Below are positions 27,546-36,943 of a stretch of 64,000 nt of DNA, in pieces. Each line of letters starts with the position of its first letter. Position 1 is the first letter of the stretch. A model generated the notes under the pieces. The model had not been told where the DNA came from. It saw nothing but the letters and a program-made list of their open reading frames with translations, and did no database searches. Source of the stretch: Psychrobacter faecalis (GTDB taxonomy: Bacteria; Pseudomonadota; Gammaproteobacteria; Pseudomonadales; Moraxellaceae); the NCBI RefSeq assembly GCF_016107575.1, contig NZ_JABAST010000003.1:1-64000 (forward strand), in the 5' to 3' direction. Made by a program: the position numbers and the translations under genes.

Positions 27546-29210
27546 ATGGATGAGAGAAATAATAAGGGCTATAAAAGTGCCCGCCACTCTAAGTATTGGC
27601 AGCATTTAGCCAAGTTAGCGGAGCAGCCGTGGGCGCTTGCCCCATTGTTCGCGCAGGATAATGAGCGGACGTCTCGCTTTAGCACGCAAGCGGGCGCGCT
27701 ATATATGGATTATAGCAAGCAGTGTATTAATGATGCGGTGCTAGAAAATTTATTAAATTTGGCGAATAGTTGCGAGTTGTCAGGCCGTATCGATGCCTTG
27801 TTACAAGGGGCGATGGTTAATACCAGTGAAAAGCGAGCAGCGCTGCATACCGCTCTACGCTTGCCAGCTACAGAACAGCTGCAAGTTGGCACGCAAAATG
27901 TCGCCGCTGATGTACATGAGAGCTTGGCGCAGGTAGAAAGATTGTCAGAGCGGGTACGCAACGGCACATGGCGCGGATTTTCTGGCAAAGCAATCACTGA
28001 TGTGGTTAATATTGGCGTTGGCGGCTCAGATTTAGGCCCGCTGATGGCGACCACCGCGCTTGATGAATGGGCAGATACTGCTATCGAGGTGCATTTTGTC
28101 TCTAACATGGATGGCACACAGCTTGATAATTTGCTCAAGCACCTAAATCCTGAAACCACTTTATTTATCATCTCCTCCAAATCTTTTGGCACCGTTGACA
28201 CGCTATCCAATGCCAAGACAGCACTGTCATGGTTACTCGCTACGGCAAAGCTACGCGCTGGCACGGAAGAAAGCGTCTTGCGCCGTCATTTTATCGGCGT
28301 ATCGGCCAACTGTGAAAAAATGACTGCATGGGGCATTCACCCTGAGCATCAATTGCAGCTGTGGGAATGGGTTGGCGGCCGTTTTTCATTGTGGTCGGCG
28401 ATTGGACTTGCTATCGCTATTCGTATTGGCATGAATGGTTTTAAAGAGCTGCTAGCCGGCGCACATAATATGGATAAGCATTTCGCCCAAGCAGACTTTT
28501 CTGAGAATTTGCCAGTATTATTAGGTTTGCTCGCCGTTTGGAATAGTACCTTTTTACAAGTCAATGCGCATACCGTGCTGCCTTATGATGGGCGTTTGGA
28601 GTATTTGCCAAGCTACTTGACCCAGCTTGAGATGGAAAGTAATGGCAAATCGGTGACGCAGCATGGCGCGCGCCTTGATTATGATACGTGTCCAATTTTG
28701 TGGGGCGAGATTGGCTCCAATGCGCAGCATGCTTTTTATCAGCTTCTGCATCAAGGAACGCAGCAGGTCTCTTGTGACTTTATCGCTTGCGTGCGCCGTT
28801 ATAGTGATGATGCGACAAATGAATCGCTACAGCAGCAGCATGAATTGTCTTTGGCAAACTGTTTAGCGCAAAGTCGGGTTTTAGCTTTTGGTAATGCTGC
28901 TATTGCTGATAAGGATATTGAAGCGGCTTCTGATGCCGATAAATACAAATATTACCGTGGTAATCAGCCGTCAACCACGCTCCTTATTGATGAGCTGACC
29001 CCGCATAGTTTGGGGGAGCTGATAGCGCTTTATGAGCACAAGGTTTATGTCATGGCCAGCATTTGGGATATCAATCCGTTTGATCAATGGGGCGTTGAGA
29101 TGGGCAAGAAAATGGCAGAGTCGGTGCATACCGCCATGCAGCAAGGCGGCGATGCGCAATTCGACACCTCTACCAATCAGCTATTGCAGCATATTAAGCT
29201 GTTGTCTTAA
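27546..29210 (+). CDS. pgi: Glucose-6-phosphate isomerase
   Basis: Interconverts glucose 6-phosphate and fructose 6-phosphate. The 554-residue product has the family signatures VNIGVGGSDLGPLM and GGRFSLWSAIGLAIAI, and the catalytic residues in WGEIGSN (Glu), AQHAFYQLLHQGT (His) and DQWGVEMGKKMA (Lys). Its start is three bases after the galU stop, so the two are probably co-translated. The placement of galU and pgi together with a UDP-glucose dehydrogenase-type gene and a phosphomutase resembles the sugar-precursor module beside Acinetobacter capsule loci. Confidence 0.97.
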   Translation: MDERNNKGYKSARHSKYWQHLAKLAEQPWALAPLFAQDNERTSRFSTQAGALYMDYSKQCINDAVLENLLNLANSCELSGRIDALLQGAMVNTSEKRAALHTALRLPATEQLQVGTQNVAADVHESLAQVERLSERVRNGTWRGFSGKAITDVVNIGVGGSDLGPLMATTALDEWADTAIEVHFVSNMDGTQLDNLLKHLNPETTLFIISSKSFGTVDTLSNAKTALSWLLATAKLRAGTEESVLRRHFIGVSANCEKMTAWGIHPEHQLQLWEWVGGRFSLWSAIGLAIAIRIGMNGFKELLAGAHNMDKHFAQADFSENLPVLLGLLAVWNSTFLQVNAHTVLPYDGRLEYLPSYLTQLEMESNGKSVTQHGARLDYDTCPILWGEIGSNAQHAFYQLLHQGTQQVSCDFIACVRRYSDDATNESLQQQHELSLANCLAQSRVLAFGNAAIADKDIEAASDADKYKYYRGNQPSTTLLIDELTPHSLGELIALYEHKVYVMASIWDINPFDQWGVEMGKKMAESVHTAMQQGGDAQFDTSTNQLLQHIKLLS

Positions 29211-29297
29211 TGGCTTATGGCTAGTAGCTAGTGGCATCATGCGACTGGCTTATCCACTTATCCACTCTGCCAACTTTGCAATATAAAAGGTAATCTT

Positions 29298-30686
29298 ATG
29301 AGCGCTGCCGCTATAAATAAACAACAGACAGATAACGACCAATCCGCACCACATTCATTTAACCAAGCCGCTAAAAACACCAGTGTTTGCGTCCTCGTCG
29401 GTCACAGTATTGAGGCCATTACCAGTGCGGTGGTACTGGCAAGTCTTGGTCATACGGTGCATCTTTATACTGATAAAGAGGTATTGACGCAGCAATTACA
29501 ACAATATGGTTTTGAGCATCATTTGCAAGCGCTATGGCAGATGTACGTGCAGCAGCAGCAGATTGTCAGCTACGCTTTGCCCACTACTGCGAGTAAGCTG
29601 CTAGAGCACTATGAAAAGACGGATGATAATAGTGAGAGAAAACAAGTTGCGCTATATTGGTTATTTTTAGACAGCATTCGCTCAGTATGGCAAGCAGACA
29701 GCTGGATTACCGCCTTTAACCACAGTCATCAGCAAACCTTACCGCTTATTATGAGTGGCATTAAACAGCTGGGCGCGGTTGACGCATTGTCCAAGCAGTT
29801 GCAGCGCGCTTGGGTTTATTATGTGCCATTTGTATTCTTAAAAGATGGCGATGCGTACAGCTCAATGCTAAATCCATCATTGTTGTTGCTGGGTGAAAAA
29901 ACGCCAAATAGCCGCCATCATTTAACGATGCTACAGCCTTTGATGCAACAGGCGCGCGCGTTTCATCAAGCAGATATTGCTACTATAGAGTTTGCCCGTA
30001 GTAGTATCATGGCGATGCTTGCCACAAGGGTGAGCTTTATGAATGAGATGTCGCGCTTGGCGGATAGTCAACAGGTCGATATCCAGCAAGTCAGTCACAT
30101 TATGGGACTTGATGAGCGCGTAGGCAGTAGCTACTTGCAAGCAGGCTGGGGCTTTGGTGGTAATACACTACCGACAGAGTTGGTTAAGTTGCAGCAGTCC
30201 AGTACAGAAAAGAGTCTAGCTATGCCGTTACTACAGGCAGTCATTAATATCAATGAAGACCAAAAAGAGCTGATATTTCGTAAGTTTTGGCAATATTTTG
30301 ATGGATTTATCGACCATAAAACCGTGGTGATTTGGGGCGGTAGTTATAAAGCGGGCTCGGGACGGACAGCAGAGTCGGCTATTCATCCGTTGTTAGCGCT
30401 ACTCTGGTCTTATAATATCCGCACGCTGGTATATAGTGATAAAGCCCAAACCGAGCTTGCCGAGCTCTATGGACAGCAATCGCTACTGGAACTGATCGCC
30501 AGTCCGTACCAAAAGCTTAATGAAGCGCAGGCGATTTTTATTATCAGCTGGTTGTCAGAAAATAAGCTAGATGTTGCTAGGCTTAATGAGCAGGCGCTGC
30601 CGATATTCGATGCGCGCAATGCGCTGTCGCGAACGCAGGTTGATGATTTGGTCGGTGACTATATAGGGATTGGTCGCGCCAAATAA
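29298..30686 (+). CDS. UDP-glucose dehydrogenase-like protein lacking the catalytic residues
   Basis: The C-terminal two thirds resemble UDP-glucose/GDP-mannose dehydrogenases, which oxidise the sugar C6 to a carboxylate. The helix segment ATRVSFMNEMSRLADSQQ corresponds to LALRVAYFNEL of true enzymes, followed by GLDERVGSSYLQAGWGFGG. The active-site loop, normally GG-x-C-x-P-K-D, reads GGNTLPTE, so the nucleophilic Cys is gone. In the preceding helix the catalytic Lys and Asn positions are Arg and Met. The N-terminal nucleotide motif is also weak (VLVGHSIEAI instead of GxGxxG). Length (462) is near normal. The frame is intact and codon use is ordinary, so this looks like a retained paralogue with a new role rather than decay. 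An Asn/Gln-rich N-terminus of 26 residues precedes it. Confidence 0.7.
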   Translation: MSAAAINKQQTDNDQSAPHSFNQAAKNTSVCVLVGHSIEAITSAVVLASLGHTVHLYTDKEVLTQQLQQYGFEHHLQALWQMYVQQQQIVSYALPTTASKLLEHYEKTDDNSERKQVALYWLFLDSIRSVWQADSWITAFNHSHQQTLPLIMSGIKQLGAVDALSKQLQRAWVYYVPFVFLKDGDAYSSMLNPSLLLLGEKTPNSRHHLTMLQPLMQQARAFHQADIATIEFARSSIMAMLATRVSFMNEMSRLADSQQVDIQQVSHIMGLDERVGSSYLQAGWGFGGNTLPTELVKLQQSSTEKSLAMPLLQAVININEDQKELIFRKFWQYFDGFIDHKTVVIWGGSYKAGSGRTAESAIHPLLALLWSYNIRTLVYSDKAQTELAELYGQQSLLELIASPYQKLNEAQAIFIISWLSENKLDVARLNEQALPIFDARNALSRTQVDDLVGDYIGIGRAK

Positions 30687-30748
30687 AGCTTTTTAACAAG
30701 GGTAAAATAAGCGTAGCAGACAAGCAGCTAATGAACTGAATCTAAATA

Positions 30749-30786
30749 AAAGCGCCGATTAATATAAAAATTAACCGGCGCTTTTT
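30749..30786. terminator. Bidirectional terminator between the dehydrogenase-like gene and the phosphomutase gene
   Basis: Arms AAAGCGCCG and CGGCGCTTT (30749-30757 with 30776-30784) extend, after one A-C mismatch, with TTAAT and ATTAA around a six-base loop. A run of T follows. Confidence 0.85.
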
Positions 30787-30835
30787 CGTTCTCATAAGTT
30801 CAGAATGTCTTTACTTAGCATTATGATTACTTAAG

Positions 30836-32323
30836 TTAAGCAGGCACCGCCCCTTTACTAGCAAGCCATTGCTGAATCTCTTGGGTTTTGGTTTGTAATA
30901 AATTCTCATCACCGCGACTTTCAATATTTAAGCGAATTAATGGTTCAGTATTGGAAGCGCGTAAGTTAAAACGCCATTTGCCAAAGTTTAAACTTAAGCC
31001 ATCAAGCATCGATTTGGTTGGATTTTCGGCGCTAAACTTCTCTTCGATAGCGCTAATAATGGCTGGCGCATCATGAGTGGTCAGGTGAAAATTTAGCTCG
31101 CCTGAGCTTGGATAGGCTGCAATATAACCGCTGACCAATTCTGATAAGGTTTTACCGGTAATCGATAATAACTCAATGGTCAAAAGCCACGGAATCATGC
31201 CGCTATCGCAGTAGAAAAAATCGCGAAAATAATGGTGAGCGGACATTTCGCCGCCATAAACCGCGCCAGAATCCCGCATCACTTGCTTGATAAATGAGTG
31301 CCCAGACTTGCTAATAACCGCCTTACCGTTATGCTCATCAATGACGGCTTCGGTGTTATAAATCACTCGCGGATCATAGACGATTGACTCGCCCGCATAT
31401 TTATTTAAAAACGCTTGCGCGAGCATGCCAACGACATAGCTACCATCGATAAATTCGCCGTATTCATCAAATAAAAAACAGCGGTCAAAATCGCCATCAA
31501 AGGCAATGCCAAGATCGGCTTTGTTTTCCAGCACCGCTTGCTGAGTGGCGGTTCGATTGGCCTCAATCATTGGATTGGGAATGCCATTTGGAAAGCTACC
31601 ATCAGGCGTATGGTGCAATTTAAGCACTTCAATTGGCGCGCCAGCTTGTGCTAACTTGTCGATTAATAAATCAACGACGGGACCTGCGCTACCATTGCCG
31701 GAGTTGATAACCAGTTTTAGCGGTTTTAATTTATCAACATCAATAAACGTCATGACATGATTGATATAAGCGCTTTTATCCGTTAGTAATTGTAATGCGC
31801 CTTGTTGATTATCCGTACTAAATTGCCCCGATTCTGCCAACGCTTGAATCTCTGCCAAGCCATCATCGGCGCTAATCGGCTTGGAATACTCTTTGACCAA
31901 TTTTAAGCCATTATAATTAATCGGATTGTGGCTAGCCGTTACTTCGATACCGCCCAACGCCTGATAATAACTGGTCGCAAAGTAAACCTCTTCTGTGCCT
32001 GTCATACCCAAATCAATCACACCGACACCCGCATCGAGCATACCTTTGATGGTTGCTTGTTTTAACTGCTCACTGGAGTGGCGGATATCGCTACCGATGA
32101 CGATAGCTGGCTTTAAGTCTTTTAGTTCAGCGGTAGCCTCATTATCGGCACTGTGATAACGCTCGAATAAAATTTGGGCAAAGGCACGGCCGATACGGTA
32201 GGCGATAGCTTCATCGAGATTGACGCCAAGCTCGCCGCGGATATCGTAAGCTTTAAATGACTGAATGCTAATAGGGTGAAAATCTGTTGCTGGCTGATAG
32301 CCAGTAGTCGCAGAAGTGGACAT
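30836..32323 (-). CDS. Phosphomannomutase/phosphoglucomutase
   Basis: Converts hexose 6-phosphates to hexose 1-phosphates (AlgC/ManB/Pgm type), giving glucose 1-phosphate for GalU or mannose 1-phosphate. The 495-residue product has the entry motif FKAYDIRGELG, the phosphoserine Ser131 in TASHNPINYNG, the metal loop DGDFDRCF, the sugar-binding GGEMSAHHYFRD and the phosphate-binding RASNTEPLIR. AAGGAAG precedes the ATG. It converges with the galE-galU-pgi run, sharing a terminator. Mannose versus glucose preference cannot be read from the sequence. Confidence 0.95.
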   Translation of the reverse strand: MSTSATTGYQPATDFHPISIQSFKAYDIRGELGVNLDEAIAYRIGRAFAQILFERYHSADNEATAELKDLKPAIVIGSDIRHSSEQLKQATIKGMLDAGVGVIDLGMTGTEEVYFATSYYQALGGIEVTASHNPINYNGLKLVKEYSKPISADDGLAEIQALAESGQFSTDNQQGALQLLTDKSAYINHVMTFIDVDKLKPLKLVINSGNGSAGPVVDLLIDKLAQAGAPIEVLKLHHTPDGSFPNGIPNPMIEANRTATQQAVLENKADLGIAFDGDFDRCFLFDEYGEFIDGSYVVGMLAQAFLNKYAGESIVYDPRVIYNTEAVIDEHNGKAVISKSGHSFIKQVMRDSGAVYGGEMSAHHYFRDFFYCDSGMIPWLLTIELLSITGKTLSELVSGYIAAYPSSGELNFHLTTHDAPAIISAIEEKFSAENPTKSMLDGLSLNFGKWRFNLRASNTEPLIRLNIESRGDENLLQTKTQEIQQWLASKGAVPA

Positions 32324-32500
32324 AATAATAAGCTTCCTTGTGCGTGCGTAGTAAAAAATGAGGGAGTGATAACAGGATTATAAGTCAATAAGCGTTCAAT
32401 GATACACTAACTACCAAATGAGTCATAAAGCCGTAGTGGTACTTTATGTGAGCATTTTTATAATTATCCGTTTCTAAGATAAAAAATATAAGAGTATTTT

Positions 32501-33376
32501 ATGAGTGACTTAAACAACCAAACGTTAACTTCTATTACGCCGCCCAACCCTGTACAAGGAACGCCAGTAGCAACTGGCGAGTTAGACGATTTATTAAAGT
32601 TAATGGCACGGCTGCGCGCAGATTGTCCGTGGGATAAAAAGCAAAGCAATCATAGCCTCATTCCGTACGCGATTGAAGAAGCCTATGAGCTCGGCGAAGC
32701 GGTTCAAAGCGATGATGACGAAGATATCAAGGGCGAGCTTGGCGATGTGCTTTTGCAAGTGGTGTTTCATTGTCAGATGTACGCAGAGCAAGGGCGCTTT
32801 GATATTAGCGATGTGATTACCACGTTGCAAGAAAAGCTTATTCGCCGCCATCCGCATGTCTTTGAAGCCGAAACGCTACAAGACGACGCTGCGGTAAAAG
32901 GTCGCTGGGATGAGATTAAAGCACAGGAAGACCAAGCTCGCGCCGCACGTGGCAAGCCGAAGCGTCGTTTGGATAATACCAAGGCAGGTAGTGCGTTGAT
33001 GCAAGCGCAGGAAGTGCAAAAACAAGCGTCAAAATTGGGGTTTGATTGGGAAGGGGTCAGCGGCGCATTTGATAAACTCGATGAAGAAATTGCCGAGCTA
33101 AAGGCCGAGATTTTAGATAAGCCCCAAGTTGAAATCAAAACCAATATCAGAGAGATTGAAAGGGAGCTTGGCGATTGCATGTTTGCCTTGGTCAATGTCG
33201 CCCGTAAACTCGACCTCGATGCTGAAACTGCAACATTAACCTGTGTACATAAATTTAAATCACGCTTTGGTTATATAGAAGAGCAATTAGCGGCTGCTGG
33301 CAAGCGTTTAGAAGATAGCGATATCAATGAGATGGATGCGTTATGGGAAGCGGCGAAACAGCATGAACGCGACTAA
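32501..33376 (+). CDS. mazG: Nucleoside triphosphate pyrophosphohydrolase
   Basis: Hydrolyses NTPs to NMP and pyrophosphate, cleaning the nucleotide pool. The 291-residue product has two MazG domains. The first has the start CPWDKKQSNHSLIPYAIEEAYEL and the metal-binding EEAYE and ELGDVLLQVVFH; the second has ELKAEI and ERELGDCMFALVNVAR. A polar N-terminal extension of about 25 residues precedes it. Its last 14 bases overlap the start of the ComEA-like gene, so the two are probably translated together. Confidence 0.96.
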   Translation: MSDLNNQTLTSITPPNPVQGTPVATGELDDLLKLMARLRADCPWDKKQSNHSLIPYAIEEAYELGEAVQSDDDEDIKGELGDVLLQVVFHCQMYAEQGRFDISDVITTLQEKLIRRHPHVFEAETLQDDAAVKGRWDEIKAQEDQARAARGKPKRRLDNTKAGSALMQAQEVQKQASKLGFDWEGVSGAFDKLDEEIAELKAEILDKPQVEIKTNIREIERELGDCMFALVNVARKLDLDAETATLTCVHKFKSRFGYIEEQLAAAGKRLEDSDINEMDALWEAAKQHERD

Positions 33377-33764
33377 TAAAAGCCTATTTATTAAATGGCA
33401 GCATGCTAATTTATTTAAAAATGCCGCCGTTTTTTTAGTAGGCATATTTTCTATCATGGTGATGCTGTCTCATCCTGCCCTTGCCGCACCATGTTTTGAT
33501 AATGCTAAAAGCGCTTATCATTATCTATTGACGCAAGAAGCAGCACAAAGCCAAGTGCGCACGCAGACTAGAATTAATATCAATCGCGCCACAGAAGCCG
33601 AGCTGGTGGCATTAAACGGTATTGGCAGCAGTAAAGCGCAGGCGATTATTTTATATCGCGAGATGTTTGGCGGCTTTAAAACGGTCGAAGAATTAACGAA
33701 AGTCAAAGGCATCGGCGCAAAAACGGTTGAGAGAAATCGCCAGCGTTTAAGCGTACAAGATTAA
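33363..33764 (+). CDS. ComEA-like secreted DNA-binding protein
   Basis: A 133-residue protein with a signal peptide (AAVFLVGIFSIMVMLSHPALAA) and a C-terminal helix-hairpin-helix domain, ININRATEAELVALNGIGSS followed by FKTVEELTKVKGIG. This is the ComEA build: in natural transformation ComEA binds incoming double-stranded DNA in the periplasm. Psychrobacter relatives are often transformable, so that role is plausible, but other small helix-hairpin-helix proteins are possible. The ATG at 33363 lies inside the end of mazG and gives a normal signal peptide; the upstream start at 33327 does not. Confidence 0.85.
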   Translation: MNATNKSLFIKWQHANLFKNAAVFLVGIFSIMVMLSHPALAAPCFDNAKSAYHYLLTQEAAQSQVRTQTRININRATEAELVALNGIGSSKAQAIILYREMFGGFKTVEELTKVKGIGAKTVERNRQRLSVQD

Positions 33765-33928
33765 GCGCTTTATTTTGTATTATTTAACCCCCATATTGAC
33801 AAAATAGCATGTAAGTAAATGTCATAACACACCCACCATGGTCAAAATTTGTTAAACTAGCGGGTACATCCGCCTGATAGACGCTGTGTTCGTCGGGGTG
33901 GTTAAGAATAAAGGCGAGGAGTAGATGC

Positions 33929-36241
33929 ATGGCCGAGCGTGCCGCCAAGCAGTTAGAACTGAATAAATCTGAATTACCCAATTCCATTACCGAAGTGATA
34001 GCCACCCTAACCCGAGCTGGGTTTGATGCCTATATCGTCGGTGGCGGCGTGCGCGATACTTTGCTAGGCCTGCGTCCAAAAGACTTTGACGCGGTCACTG
34101 ATGCCAAACCTCATGAGATTAAAGACGTCTTTGGCAAGCGTTGCCGTATTATCGGTCGCCGCTTTCAATTGGCGCATGTCTACTCTGGGCGCGAACTTAT
34201 TGAAGTGGCGACCTTTCGTGGACCACCACTGAATAATTCTAATACCAATCAAGACGGGATGATTCTGCGCGACAATGTCTGGGGCGATATCAAACAAGAC
34301 TTTGCCCGTCGTGACTTTTCTATCAATGCCCTTTATTATCAACCGCTCAAAGGCGTGGTACATGATTTTTGCGGCGCGCTTGAAGATATCGATAATAAAG
34401 TTATTCGTCTATTGGGTCATGCACCGACGCGTATCGAAGAAGATCCGGTCAGGTTGCTGCGTGCCCTGCGTTTTAAAGCCAAGCTTGGTTTTGATTTTGA
34501 TAGCGAACTCGCCGCCCAGTTTCATGATGACAATTGGGCGCTGCTGGAGCAAATTTCTCCGCATCGTCTTTATGATGAAACGCAAAAAATGTTTACCGGT
34601 GGCTATTTAGTGCCGCTACTGCCGTTATTGTTTGAGTCGGGCGCGATTGACAGTTTAGTAATTTATCCGCCTGCTGAGCCAAGTGCCTTGGTCAAACAAG
34701 TCGCTATCAATACCGACAAACGTATCGCCGCTGGTAAAAGTATCAATCCTGCCTTCTTTTATGCCGCGTTATTGTGGGAAAACTATCTTCATCAATTGGA
34801 AAAAGCCAAAAAACGCAATATGCCTTTTGCTGACGCGCAACTGCACGCAGCGGGCAAAGTCATCGACCGTCAGCGTATCAAGACCGCCATTCCAAAATTT
34901 GCCGAACAATTTATCCGTGATATTTGGATATTACAGCCAAAATTGGCGGCGCCGCGCAGCAAACAAATTATCCAGTTGTCTGAGCATCCTCGTTTCCGCG
35001 CCGGTTTTGATTTCTTGCTATTGCGTGAGCAGTGCGGTGATGCCGAACATCCGCTTTCAGAGTCGACCAATGGCATGGGCGAGTGGTGGCAAACCTATCA
35101 AACCCTGACCGAACAGCAGCAAGATCAAGCGATTGATGATTTTGATGAGAATATCCGTCGTGGTGCCTATAAACAAGGGCAGCGTGGTCGCGGGCGTAAT
35201 CGTCAAAAGCCGCAAGCTTTAAACACATCAAACCATGATAAGGTAAATCACATAGAAAACAATCAACAAAATAATGTAGACGGTAACGCCCATAGCAAGC
35301 AGGCTAATGATGCCTCAAACGTGCCGCCGCGCCGCCGCCGCGCTGCCAGCCAGTCTACTCAGCAGGCTAATAACAATGGCAGTCATAGTGCCAGCAATAA
35401 TAGTCATCATAAGGGCTATGATAAGCAGCAAGCAGCACAAGATAATAATGAGCTGGCGCAATTGCAGCAGTTATCCCTGGCGAATACTGGCAAGCAAACG
35501 GCAAATAAGCGCCACGATGCCAAGCCTGTACCGTTATTTGTCATCGAGCATGAAAAAGTGGTTCCGCCATTACGCAAGCAATTGCCAACGGATGATCAGC
35601 CAAAATCTAATGCTAAATCAAAGCAAGCGCCTGTGCAGCAAAGCCCAAAAGCTGAAAATACGTCATCTAAGAAATTAGGGGTTGCACGCCAATCTGACAG
35701 CTCTGCCAACGCTGATAAGCAAGCGCAGCAGCAGGATGCAAAAGCAAAACCAGTCGATACCAAGTCTGCTGCTAGCAAAGCCGATTTTGACCAGTCAGCT
35801 TTATCTACAACGGCCAATACTAATGCTGCTACTAATGTCCATACTAAGCGTACTGTCGCCCAAACGCCAGCGCTTGTCAGCATAAATAACGAGCCGATAC
35901 CGTATAAACGTCGCCGTCGTCAACCTACTGCGATAGCGGAAAATAGTAATACTGACAGTAAAAATAACGCTGATCACTTGCTTAACGTAACGGCAAAACC
36001 AGCTAGCGATAAAGAGCAAGTAGTAAATACGGCCAAGTATGAGAAAAAAGTGCCTAAAGCTGCATCATATTTTGCTGAGGATACACCGTCTGTTGCTAAA
36101 AAAGCTGCTGCAACCAAACAGAATATTAAGAAACAGACTACTCAAGCTCAGAATCGAACAGCCGCTAGCAAGATGAATGAGCAAAAAGGGCCGGTTCCAT
36201 CAAAACGCCGCCGCCGTCAGCCAAGCGTTAGCAACGGTTAG
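33929..36241 (+). CDS. pcnB: Poly(A) polymerase I with a long disordered C-terminal tail
   Basis: Adds 3' poly(A) tails that promote RNA decay; related to tRNA nucleotidyltransferases. The catalytic core, about residues 1-420, has the nucleotidyltransferase motif YIVGGGVRDTLLG, the metal-binding DFDAVTD, the RRDFSINAL segment and RIEEDPVRLLRALRF, with DETQKMFTGG following. The usual protein has 450-500 residues; this one has 770. The extra 340 are rich in Asn, Gln, Ala, Lys and Ser and contain GQRGRGRNRQKP and three spaced Arg motifs: PPRRRRAAS (about 465), PYKRRRRQP (about 657) and PSKRRRRQP (about 757). GAGGAG lies eight bases before the ATG. folK follows after 42 bases. Confidence 0.95.
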   Translation: MAERAAKQLELNKSELPNSITEVIATLTRAGFDAYIVGGGVRDTLLGLRPKDFDAVTDAKPHEIKDVFGKRCRIIGRRFQLAHVYSGRELIEVATFRGPPLNNSNTNQDGMILRDNVWGDIKQDFARRDFSINALYYQPLKGVVHDFCGALEDIDNKVIRLLGHAPTRIEEDPVRLLRALRFKAKLGFDFDSELAAQFHDDNWALLEQISPHRLYDETQKMFTGGYLVPLLPLLFESGAIDSLVIYPPAEPSALVKQVAINTDKRIAAGKSINPAFFYAALLWENYLHQLEKAKKRNMPFADAQLHAAGKVIDRQRIKTAIPKFAEQFIRDIWILQPKLAAPRSKQIIQLSEHPRFRAGFDFLLLREQCGDAEHPLSESTNGMGEWWQTYQTLTEQQQDQAIDDFDENIRRGAYKQGQRGRGRNRQKPQALNTSNHDKVNHIENNQQNNVDGNAHSKQANDASNVPPRRRRAASQSTQQANNNGSHSASNNSHHKGYDKQQAAQDNNELAQLQQLSLANTGKQTANKRHDAKPVPLFVIEHEKVVPPLRKQLPTDDQPKSNAKSKQAPVQQSPKAENTSSKKLGVARQSDSSANADKQAQQQDAKAKPVDTKSAASKADFDQSALSTTANTNAATNVHTKRTVAQTPALVSINNEPIPYKRRRRQPTAIAENSNTDSKNNADHLLNVTAKPASDKEQVVNTAKYEKKVPKAASYFAEDTPSVAKKAAATKQNIKKQTTQAQNRTAASKMNEQKGPVPSKRRRRQPSVSNG

Positions 36242-36283
36242 GCTTACAAGCCGATTTTAAAGCACTAAAGCACAGTGAAAACT

Positions 36284-36832
36284 ATGAACAGCCACCTTGA
36301 AACTAGCAATGCCAATAAAAGTAGTAACGATATAAGTTGGGTTACCTGTTATGTTGGTTTAGGCAGCAATCTAGAAAACGAGCTAGGTTCGCCGGTAGAG
36401 CATTTACAGCAAGCCATCGTAGCTATGCAAGAAAATAAGCAGATACGAGCGGTACGAGTGTCTTCTTTCTACGCTTCGGCGCCGATGGGACCGCAAGATC
36501 AGCCTGACTTTGTCAATGCGGTGGTAGGTTTTGAGACTACCTTAACTGCGTTTGAGCTGCTTGCATTTTGCCAAGCGCTAGAACAACAAGCCAAACGCGC
36601 CCGTTTGCGCCGCTGGGGTGAGCGCAGCCTCGATGTCGATATTTTATTGTATGGGGATATCAAAATCTCAGAGCCGCAATTAACGATACCGCACGCAGGC
36701 TTACATGAGCGCAATTTCGTCCTACTGCCGCTGCGAGAGTTGGCGCCAGAGTTAATCATTTTAAACAAACCAATAACGGATTATGCGTCCAGTGACGATT
36801 GGACGGGGCTAAAGCTATTAAAACTGAATTAA
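36284..36832 (+). CDS. folK: 2-amino-4-hydroxy-6-hydroxymethyldihydropteridine diphosphokinase
   Basis: Pyrophosphorylates the pterin precursor in folate synthesis. The 182-residue product has YVGLGSNLENELGSP, the SSFYASAPMGPQDQPDFVNAV segment and the HPPK signature RRWGERSLDVDILLYGD, ending IPHAGLHERNFVLLPL. An Asn/Ser-rich N-terminus of about 20 residues precedes the fold. Start is ATG 36284 or GTG 36275; neither has a strong ribosome-binding site. pcnB-folK-panB-panC is a common gammaproteobacterial order. Confidence 0.96.
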   Translation: MNSHLETSNANKSSNDISWVTCYVGLGSNLENELGSPVEHLQQAIVAMQENKQIRAVRVSSFYASAPMGPQDQPDFVNAVVGFETTLTAFELLAFCQALEQQAKRARLRRWGERSLDVDILLYGDIKISEPQLTIPHAGLHERNFVLLPLRELAPELIILNKPITDYASSDDWTGLKLLKLN

Positions 36833-36943
36833 TGCCTCTTTAGTGCCTCTGTAGAATTATGAATAAGTTGGATGCTACGATAGTGGCTGTGCATTTTATT
36901 AAAATATCAAAAGCTATAAATAGTTAACCGCATTGAGGGTCAT

